Origin: Syntrophomonadaceae bacterium
Lineage (GTDB): Bacteria; Bacillota; Syntrophomonadia; Syntrophomonadales; Syntrophomonadaceae
Length of the DNA stretch: 12,902 nucleotides
Direction of reading: 5' to 3'
NCBI GenBank assembly: GCA_028683995.1
Contig: JAQUGU010000022.1
Span: 1-12,902, forward strand
Shown here: positions 6,575 to 11,792 of the stretch, piece after piece
Position numbering within the stretch: position 1 is the first letter of the stretch
Layout of the letters: every line of letters starts with the position of its first letter
Notes under the pieces: model-generated
The model's database searches: none
The model's input: the letters and a program-made list of their open reading frames with translations, nothing else
Told to the model about the DNA's origin: nothing
Position numbers and translations under genes: made by a program

Positions 6575-6609
6575 ACACTGAATACACTGAGTATTATGAA
6601 AAACACTGA
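6575..6609. repeat. Three short direct repeats of ACACTGA
   Basis: ACACTGA occurs at 6575-6581, 6584-6590 and 6603-6609, the first and third followed by A. They may be decayed units of a longer dispersed repeat; nothing else in the window matches them. Confidence 0.4.
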
Positions 6610-6810
6610 ATTGATTTAAATTAATTCTAACAAGATGCACCCCCATCTTTTTGACGCGGATTATAATAGGATTTACGCACCCATAGGGCACACGGATGTA
6701 GCGCTAACGCGCCACTATTAAGAGAGCTGAATTTTAAAGAATTAGATTAAGGCTTAACACCAGAGGAGACATAGGGCCGGCTCTAACTATTCTAAAATTT
6801 GAAGTACGCT

Positions 6811-6852
6811 TAATAATCCAGTATGCTATTTAATGAGTATACTGGATTATTA
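6811..6852. repeat. Long perfect stem-loop (14-bp stem)
   Basis: TAATAATCCAGTAT (6811-6824) and ATACTGGATTATTA (6839-6852) are perfect complements around a 14-base loop. No T-run follows on either strand, so an ordinary terminator is unlikely. It lies about 120 bp before the glycosyltransferase and could be a leader RNA structure, an operator or the end of a decayed element. Confidence 0.6.
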
Positions 6853-6972
6853 TTCTGTCTTGAGGAAAGAATCTATTATGAATAGCTACTCGCGCACTAA
6901 AGTCTTCGGCAATTTAGATTGAACTGAGTGCCCGGGACTATCAGGTTCCTAATCGGAAAGGAGATGTGAAAT

Positions 6973-7983
6973 ATGAAGGTAGCTTTGTTATCACCGATAG
7001 CTTGGAGAACTCCCCCTCGTCATTACGGCCCCTGGGAAAGAGTAGTTTCCCTGCTGGCTGAAGGTTTGGTGCAAAGGGGTATCGATGTTACCCTGTTTGC
7101 CACTGGAGATTCACAAACCTCGGCCCGCCTGCATTATATATGCCCTTTTCCCTATGAAGAAGACCGTAATATTGACCCCAAGGTTTGGGAAGCAATGCAT
7201 ATAGCCCATCTTTTTGAGCAGGCTGACCAATTTGACCTGATTCATAATAACTATGACTTTTTGCCCTTATCCTACAGCCGTCTGGTAGATACTCCAATGC
7301 TTACCACCATTCACGGTTTTTCTTCCAGTAAAATCCTGCCCATTTTCCGGGAATACAACCGGGATAATTACTACGTATCTATCAGCGATGCGGACCGTAA
7401 CCCCGGGCTTGATTACCTGGCTACGGTTTATCATGGTATCGACCTTAAGGAATTTACCCTGATTGAGCGGCCCGGAGATTATTTAATCTATTTCGGCCGT
7501 ATCCACCCGGACAAGGGAACTGCCGATGCCATTGAAATCGCACGCCGGTATGGGGCCAAACTATATATCGCGGGAATTATCCAGGATAAGGATTACTATA
7601 ATGTTCAGGTTGCCCCCCATGTGGACAATCAGAATGTATTTTACCTGGGTTCGGTAGGCCCCGCCCAGCGCCAACAGTTATTGGGAAATGCCTATGCTTT
7701 ACTTCATCCTATTCACTTTGATGAGCCCTTTGGCCTTAGCGTGGTAGAATCCATGGCCTGTGGAACGCCGGTCATTGCCTTCCGGCGGGGGTCCATGGCA
7801 GAAGTGATAAATGATGGTCATACCGGGTTCCTGGTTAATAATGTAGATGAAGCCTGTGAAAAACTGGATCTGATAAGGGAATTAGATAGAAAGGACTGTT
7901 ACCGGTGGGTGAAAGAGCGTTTCAGCCAGGAAAGAATGGTAAATGACTATATCGCTCTGTACGAACAAATCCTGGCCAGATAG
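6973..7983 (+). CDS. GT4-family glycosyltransferase
   Basis: 336 aa with the GT-B fold plan of retaining GT4 enzymes. The N-terminal domain (1-155) starts MKVALLSPIAW and has HYGPWERVVSLLAEGL in place of the usual Gly-rich YGG-E loop. A link (YHGIDLKEF, 153-161) leads to the nucleotide-sugar domain: YFGRIHPDKGTADAIEIA (173-190), then E251PFGLSVVE259, the EX7E motif that holds the donor, and ACGTPVIAF. Such enzymes transfer sugars from NDP-sugars to lipids, polysaccharides or small acceptors; donor and acceptor here are unknown. There is no signal peptide or membrane segment, so it is cytoplasmic. AAGGAG lies nine bases before the ATG. It stands alone with no other polysaccharide genes, which argues against a typical capsule locus. 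A hairpin repeat follows the stop. Confidence 0.88.
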   Translation: MKVALLSPIAWRTPPRHYGPWERVVSLLAEGLVQRGIDVTLFATGDSQTSARLHYICPFPYEEDRNIDPKVWEAMHIAHLFEQADQFDLIHNNYDFLPLSYSRLVDTPMLTTIHGFSSSKILPIFREYNRDNYYVSISDADRNPGLDYLATVYHGIDLKEFTLIERPGDYLIYFGRIHPDKGTADAIEIARRYGAKLYIAGIIQDKDYYNVQVAPHVDNQNVFYLGSVGPAQRQQLLGNAYALLHPIHFDEPFGLSVVESMACGTPVIAFRRGSMAEVINDGHTGFLVNNVDEACEKLDLIRELDRKDCYRWVKERFSQERMVNDYIALYEQILAR

Positions 7984-7994
7984 TTTAAAAAGAC

Positions 7995-8024
7995 GGAACG
8001 GCACAGGGGCCGTTCCCTACACAT
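7995..8024. repeat. Hairpin repeat (8-bp stem, 6-base loop), copy 2
   Basis: GGAACGGC (7995-8002) and GCCGTTCC (8009-8016) form a perfect stem around the loop ACAGGG, followed by CTACACAT. Stem length, loop length, loop start and tail match copy 1 at 2595, while the stem bases differ in a compensated way. It begins 12 bp after the glycosyltransferase stop. There is no T-run, so a terminator role is doubtful. Confidence 0.65.
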
Positions 8025-8074
8025 GACTGTTCTATGGTTTCGCCCTATGGGTATCACAATTAAGGTTGCCGCGT

Positions 8075-8932
8075 CTATTTCCGAGGGGGAGTTAGGAAAA
8101 ACACCGAGTAGGTACCGGCCCCCACATGGGACCCTATGGCCGCCCCAATCTCGGAAATCACGAATTCCCGGCAGCCGAATTTTTCTTCAATTAACTTCTT
8201 AATCTCTAAGGCACCTTCCAGGTCATTGGAATAGTTGATTCCTATCAACTGTTCCGACAATTGATAGCCCCTGTCCTCCATGACTTCCAAGAGCCTTTTC
8301 TTAGCCTTTTTAATACCGTGGGCTTTCTCCAGAGGATGAATCTTACCATCTATAAAGTGAGCGATAAGTTTTATGTTTAAGAGGTTGCCCAGGGCGGCAG
8401 AGGTTGCACTGATGCGGCCTCCCCTTTTTAACATTTCGAAATTACCCACAATGAATATATGCTGGATGCGCTTAATATAATCATTTATGCCGGCAATTAC
8501 CTCTTCCTTGCTCTTACCGGCAGCAATATCATTGGCAGCCTTAATTACTATAAGGCCATAGCCCACGGAAGCACTCTCTGAGTCTATTACGGTTATCCTC
8601 TCCGGGTTTACCATATCCCGGACTATACAGGCTGACTGGTATGTACCACTGAGGCCAGAGGAAAAAGCAATGTAGATAATATCATCATCACTTTCCTTCA
8701 TTACCTGTTCAAACTCTTCCTGAAACTCCACCGGAGTTATCTGCGCGGTCAAAGGTATTACCCCGGGTTCAGCAATCAGGCGGTAGAATTCATCAGGACT
8801 AATAGTTAAACGATCACGGTAGGTCTTATCTTTTATAGTAACCGGCATATAAAACATTTTAGTCTGCCGTTGCTGTAGAAACTCTGTATCTAAATCACAA
8901 GCATTGTCAGCATAAAGACGAATTTTCCCCAT
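8075..8932 (-). CDS. DegV-family fatty-acid-binding protein
   Basis: 285 aa, the normal length for the family. Signature stretches: the opening IRLYADNACDL (usually DSTADL); PLTAQITP with Thr62 and SSGLSGTYQSA with Ser95, which hold the lipid carboxylate in characterised DegV/FakB proteins; the MLKRGGRIS segment; and the closing EIGAAIGSHVGAGTYSVFF. Family members bind free fatty acids in the cytosol, and in many Firmicutes FakB partners with the kinase FakA to make acyl phosphate. No fakA is visible here, so the partner and the lipid are unknown. AGGAGGG lies eight bases before the ATG. It diverges from the crotonase gene across a 162-bp gap, so the two may share control, which would fit a fatty-acid theme. 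That link is inference. Confidence 0.9.
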   Translation of the reverse strand: MGKIRLYADNACDLDTEFLQQRQTKMFYMPVTIKDKTYRDRLTISPDEFYRLIAEPGVIPLTAQITPVEFQEEFEQVMKESDDDIIYIAFSSGLSGTYQSACIVRDMVNPERITVIDSESASVGYGLIVIKAANDIAAGKSKEEVIAGINDYIKRIQHIFIVGNFEMLKRGGRISATSAALGNLLNIKLIAHFIDGKIHPLEKAHGIKKAKKRLLEVMEDRGYQLSEQLIGINYSNDLEGALEIKKLIEEKFGCREFVISEIGAAIGSHVGAGTYSVFFLTPPRK

Positions 8933-8971
8933 AATAAATGCCCTCCTGTAAATTTACTGGAAACGCATGAT

Positions 8972-8983
8972 ATAAAATTTTAT
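8972..8983. promoter_or_regulatory. AT-rich palindrome in the divergent degV/crotonase gap
   Basis: ATAAAATTTTAT is a perfect 12-base palindrome about 40 bp upstream of the DegV start. It could be part of that promoter or an operator. AT-rich palindromes arise easily by chance here, so confidence is low. Confidence 0.25.
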
Positions 8984-9032
8984 CATCTATAGATAATTCC
9001 TACAAGGGGGGCTAGTCCCTCTGCTAACCAGG

Positions 9033-9045
9033 AAGGAATTTCCTT
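9033..9045. promoter_or_regulatory. Palindrome overlapping the crotonase -35, candidate operator
   Basis: AAGGAA (9033-9038), one base, TTCCTT (9040-9045) is a perfect odd palindrome. Its right end overlaps the proposed -35 of the crotonase promoter, the place expected for a repressor. The function is inferred. Confidence 0.4.
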
Positions 9046-9071
9046 ACAGTAATCGAATTGTTATATATAAA
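9044..9071 (+). promoter_or_regulatory. Probable promoter of the crotonase gene
   Basis: TTACAG (9044-9049), a 16-bp spacer and TATAAA (9066-9071) form a moderate vegetative-type promoter 24 bp before the start codon. It would give a very short leader. Confidence 0.4.
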
Positions 9072-9094
9072 CAAATAGACAGGAGGGGGTTAAG

Positions 9095-9874
9095 ATGGAT
9101 TACAGCAATTACAGTACGCTAAAAATCGAGATGCTGGATACGGGTATTATGTTACTGACTTTAAACCGGCCGGATAAACTTAATGCTGTAAACCGGGCTA
9201 TGTTGGACGATCTGGCTGACCTTTGGGCTAAACTGAGGCATGATTTTGACACCCGGGTGGTAATCCTGCAGGGTGCAGGAGAAAAAGGATTCTGTGGGGG
9301 GGTAGATGTTAAAGAGGGCATGAGCGAAGATTTGATGCATGCCCCGGGATTCTATGAATACCAGACCCGATTGGCAGAGCTACAACTGGATATGCGTAAA
9401 ATTCCTCAACCTATTATTGCCTTAATCCATGGCGCTGCAGCGGGAGCAGGCTTCAGTTTCGCCATTGCCTCGGATATTCGCATAATCACACCTGATGCTC
9501 GTTTTTCGGCTTTTTATATCAATGTGGGCCTGGGCGGGGCGGATATGGGTTCCAGTTATTTCCTGCCCCGTCACATCGGTACGGGGCGGGCCTATGAGTT
9601 CTTGCTGACCGGCCGTTTTATGAAGGCTGAGGAAGCAATGCAATTGGGTCTGGCCTCCCGTTGTGTTCCCCGGGATAAGCTTCTGGAAACTGCTCTGGAA
9701 CTGGCGGCTGATATAGTGAACAAAGAACCACTGGCTATCCGCTGTACTAAAGAAGCCATTAACCAGAACCTTGACTGTGCCGGATTGGAATCAGCTCTTA
9801 ATATGGAGAATCGTAACCAGCTATTAATGGTTATGCACAATATCCATAAAGGCAAGGAAAGGCCATTTGCCTGA
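9095..9874 (+). CDS. Enoyl-CoA hydratase/isomerase (crotonase) superfamily protein with replaced catalytic residues
   Basis: 259 aa, full length for a crotonase. LNRPDKLNAVNRAM (23-36), the first oxyanion-hole loop AGEKGFCGGVD (61-71) and the second, IHGAAAGAGFSFAIASDIRI (111-130), are present, so it should bind an acyl-CoA and polarise its carbonyl. By alignment with rat hydratase, the two catalytic glutamates (E144, E164) correspond to Ser121 and Tyr141, so classical syn-hydration is unlikely. The motif NVGLGGADMGSSYFLPRHIG (143-162) carries Asp150, near the position of the Asp that serves in dienoyl-CoA isomerases, and occurs in a large subgroup of uncharacterised enoyl-CoA hydratase-like proteins. 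The reaction may be an isomerisation or another enolate reaction. AGGAGG precedes the ATG by eight bases. It is monocistronic and ends at a bidirectional terminator. Crotonase membership is sure; the reaction is not. Confidence 0.9.
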   Translation: MDYSNYSTLKIEMLDTGIMLLTLNRPDKLNAVNRAMLDDLADLWAKLRHDFDTRVVILQGAGEKGFCGGVDVKEGMSEDLMHAPGFYEYQTRLAELQLDMRKIPQPIIALIHGAAAGAGFSFAIASDIRIITPDARFSAFYINVGLGGADMGSSYFLPRHIGTGRAYEFLLTGRFMKAEEAMQLGLASRCVPRDKLLETALELAADIVNKEPLAIRCTKEAINQNLDCAGLESALNMENRNQLLMVMHNIHKGKERPFA

Positions 9875-9899
9875 TCCGAATGTAAAAACAATCACAATA

Positions 9900-9942
9900 A
9901 AAACACCACTCTTCTTAAGTGAATGAGTGGTGTTTTATTTTT
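9900..9942. terminator. Bidirectional terminator between the crotonase and Spo0E-like genes
   Basis: AAAACACCACTC (9900-9911) and GAGTGGTGTTTT (9925-9936) form a perfect 12-bp stem with a 13-base loop. On the plus strand it runs into TTTTATTTTTG, on the minus strand into TTTTTATTGT. It therefore serves both convergent genes. Confidence 0.88.
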
Positions 9943-9970
9943 GTTATTTCTTTTGCTCCTGGGGAACGAC

Positions 9971-10150
9971 CTAGTGAACTTTTTTAACCGGTTCCTCTCG
10001 GAGTAGCAGATAGTACTGATTTATTAAGTTGTCAAGGATTTCACTTTTTTTTAATACGTCATTATCATGTAATCCCCTGCGCTTACCCTGGTCATTTAAC
10101 TGAGCCCGTAGTTCTTCTATCTCGCGCATAAGATTTTCCATATTTTTCAT
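9971..10150 (-). CDS. Spo0E-like sporulation regulatory protein (aspartyl-phosphate phosphatase)
   Basis: A 59-aa frame from ATG 10150 to TAG 9973-9971. It has two predicted helices: NLMREIEELRAQLND (6-20) and VLKKSEILDNLINQYYLLL (32-50), joined by a charged loop. The second carries S36-x-x-L39-D40-x-x-I43-x-x-Y46, the hallmark of the Spo0E family (PF09388, 'SQELD'-type motif), in which that Asp-containing motif removes phosphate from Spo0A~P and so delays sporulation. Family proteins are usually 45-85 aa. AGGAG lies 11 bases upstream and AGGG five bases upstream of the ATG, and a TATAAT at about 10188-10193 could be its -10. It lies 89 bp downstream of the CoA-transferase in the same direction. 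I see no terminator between them, so it could also be co-transcribed. Spo0A itself is outside the window. Confidence 0.82.
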   Translation of the reverse strand: MKNMENLMREIEELRAQLNDQGKRRGLHDNDVLKKSEILDNLINQYYLLLREEPVKKVH

Positions 10151-10239
10151 TAATCCCTATGCTCCTTATAAAATATCCCGGGACTCGTATTATAATAACC
10201 CGAAGCAGTAAATCTGGCAAGACTATAATTGCTATTTAA

Positions 10240-11577
10240 TTACCCTATCTTATTAGTCTTGGTCCAAATATTCATCCTTTGGGCCTCTTTAATTAATTCG
10301 TCACGAAAATCAGGATGAGCTATGGAAATCAACTCTTCCGCTCTCCACCAGGTAGGTTTGGCTCTTAAGCGCACCGCACCATATTCAGTGACAATATAGT
10401 CTACCATCTGGCGACAGATAGTAGTAATCGAAGCCGGCTCAAATGTGGGAACGATACGGGATTTTAAGTTTCCTTCCTTATCCTTATGAGTAGAAGCCAA
10501 ACAAATGAAACTCTTACCATTTTTAGACCACTGAGCTCCCGTAACAAAATCCCACATTCCACCGTTACCTGAAATCTGAACGGTATCGCTGCTTTCACCG
10601 TTTACCTGGGAATAGAGGTCAACTTCCACCGCATTATTAATAGAAACGAAGTTATCTAATCCGGCTATAACCCGGGGATCATTAGTATAGTCTACCGGAT
10701 AAGAGGCACAGTACGGATTATTATTCATAAAATCATACATACGCTGGCTGCCGATAGCAAAGGTATAACCTACCCTGCCCCGGTCAAAGTTTTTAGCCAA
10801 GCCGTTCATACGACCAGCCTCAATCATATCTACATAGGCATCAACAAACATCTCCGTGTGCCCACCCAGGTCTTTCAAGTCCGATTCAGCAATAGCTGTA
10901 CCCACCGCTCCAGGCATACCGCCAATACCAAGCTGTATACAACAGCCATCATGGATATGCTCCATCAGGTGGTTGGCAATGGCCTTGTCAATTTCGGTAG
11001 GTTTAATACCGGGCAGATCCGGTAGTTTCTGATCATCCGGGGCTTCTACGATATAATCTACCATACTGATATGAACCGACTCTTCTGCGCCTCCCAGGCA
11101 AATGGGCTGGTTCTTATTTACTTCAACTATTACTGTATCAGCCATTTGCATGCCCGCCAGGCTCTCAGAGTTCTGAGGCCCCAAATTAAAATATCCATAT
11201 TTATCCATGGGAGCAACCTGAGCTATAGCTGCATTTCGGTGAGGAGCAATTTGTTCACGATAAAGATGGCAGGCATCGTGGTACAAGATGGGAACATAAT
11301 TGCATAATCCATAAGATTGTAATATGCGGGATACCTTGCTGAATTGCCAGTCATTGTAGATAAAACTGCCTTTTACTTTTGCAACTTCTGGTACTGGTGG
11401 TACGGTAACCGCGCAGTAAACCTGAACATCTTTCAGATCAGTCCTTTTGGCCAGGGCCTGATCACAGACTACCGGCTTACCGCAAAAGAAACCATAATCC
11501 ACAATGTCTCCTGATTTAATCACCTTTACTGCTTCTTCTGCACTGACTAGTTTACGTTTGTACTCTTCTGTATACAT
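10240..11577 (-). CDS. Family I CoA-transferase (4-hydroxybutyrate / butyryl-CoA:acetate type)
   Basis: 445 aa, the normal size for the acetyl-CoA hydrolase/transferase family (Cat1/Cat2/AbfT). The N-terminal domain (about 1-190) starts YKRKLVSAEEAVKVIKSGD. The C-terminal domain has QLGIGGMPGAVGTAI (215-229) and GGHTEMFVDAYVDMIEAG (238-255), in which Glu242 matches the glutamate that forms the glutamyl-CoA thioester (E238 in clostridial 4-hydroxybutyrate CoA-transferase). A Gly-rich loop, ISGNGGMWDFVTGA (335-348), follows. It should swap CoA between an acyl-CoA and a carboxylate by a ping-pong mechanism in the cytoplasm, with acetate a likely partner. In butyrate fermenters or syntrophic oxidisers it would activate or release butyrate-type acids; the exact acid is inferred. 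An A/G-rich AAGGGGGG lies eight bases before the ATG. A hairpin lies in the leader. Confidence 0.9.
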   Translation of the reverse strand: MYTEEYKRKLVSAEEAVKVIKSGDIVDYGFFCGKPVVCDQALAKRTDLKDVQVYCAVTVPPVPEVAKVKGSFIYNDWQFSKVSRILQSYGLCNYVPILYHDACHLYREQIAPHRNAAIAQVAPMDKYGYFNLGPQNSESLAGMQMADTVIVEVNKNQPICLGGAEESVHISMVDYIVEAPDDQKLPDLPGIKPTEIDKAIANHLMEHIHDGCCIQLGIGGMPGAVGTAIAESDLKDLGGHTEMFVDAYVDMIEAGRMNGLAKNFDRGRVGYTFAIGSQRMYDFMNNNPYCASYPVDYTNDPRVIAGLDNFVSINNAVEVDLYSQVNGESSDTVQISGNGGMWDFVTGAQWSKNGKSFICLASTHKDKEGNLKSRIVPTFEPASITTICRQMVDYIVTEYGAVRLRAKPTWWRAEELISIAHPDFRDELIKEAQRMNIWTKTNKIG

Positions 11578-11603
11578 AATCTAAACCCCCCTTAAAAATT
11601 AGC

Positions 11604-11628
11604 CCCTGCTTTATATTTATTAGCAGGG
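11604..11628 (-). promoter_or_regulatory. Leader hairpin upstream of the CoA-transferase
   Basis: CCCTGCT (11604-11610) pairs with AGCAGGG (11622-11628) around an 11-base loop. On the minus strand it is followed by GCTAATTTTT and then the ribosome binding site. It lies in the predicted 5' leader between the -10 at 11655-11650 and the start codon, so it could attenuate, stabilise or bind a regulator. The role is inferred. Confidence 0.4.
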
Positions 11629-11649
11629 TATATACTCCCCTCAATATAT

Positions 11650-11655
11650 ATTATA
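11650..11655 (-). promoter_or_regulatory. -10 element of the CoA-transferase promoter
   Basis: A perfect TATAAT on the minus strand about 70 bp upstream of the start codon, in very AT-rich DNA. The -35 is not convincing, and a second TATAAT at 11670-11665 is an alternative. Confidence 0.35.
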
Positions 11656-11734
11656 CCTCAAAAAATTATATAAGTATTTTTAAAAAATTATTGCTGCATA
11701 AACCCTAGCATCCGATACTGTAAGGGTCATCACC

Positions 11735-11766
11735 ATCAGTTAATGTCATAAATCCCATTAACTGAT
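11735..11766. repeat. Perfect 10-bp inverted repeat between the two CoA-transferase genes
   Basis: ATCAGTTAAT (11735-11744) and ATTAACTGAT (11757-11766) flank a 12-base loop, starting 26 bp after the stop of the family III gene. There is no T-run after the stem on the minus strand. It may be a weak terminator, a processing site or an operator for the next gene. Confidence 0.5.
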
Positions 11767-11792
11767 AGGCGGTATTAGCCTGCAGAACATCC

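Larger units (their letters stand above)
6555..6972. other. Gene-free region of about 420 bp with repeats and stem-loops
   Basis: No convincing coding frame. Contents in order: three ACACTGA direct repeats (6575, 6584, 6603); a weak AAGATG/CATCTT hairpin plus five T (6632-6652), the only terminator candidate for the VanW gene; a degenerate inverted pair (6730-6746 with 6782-6799); the 14-bp stem-loop at 6811-6852; and a 14-codon frame (ATG 6879, TGA 6923) with a GAGGAAAG upstream that is too short to call. The glycosyltransferase ribosome binding site follows at about 6958-6963. Confidence 0.6.

Noticed and set aside
6879..6923. 14-codon frame that could be a leader peptide
   Set aside because: It has a GAGGAAAG upstream but no runs of a regulatory amino acid, no attenuator pairing that I can show and no match to known leaders.
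6973..7983. Capsule or polysaccharide gene cluster
   Set aside because: Only one glycosyltransferase is present, with no flippase, polymerase or sugar-nucleotide genes beside it.
9592..9891. Minus-strand frame of 99 codons over the crotonase gene
   Set aside because: It is a shadow of the crotonase, whose conserved motifs are unambiguous; the antisense product shows no family features.
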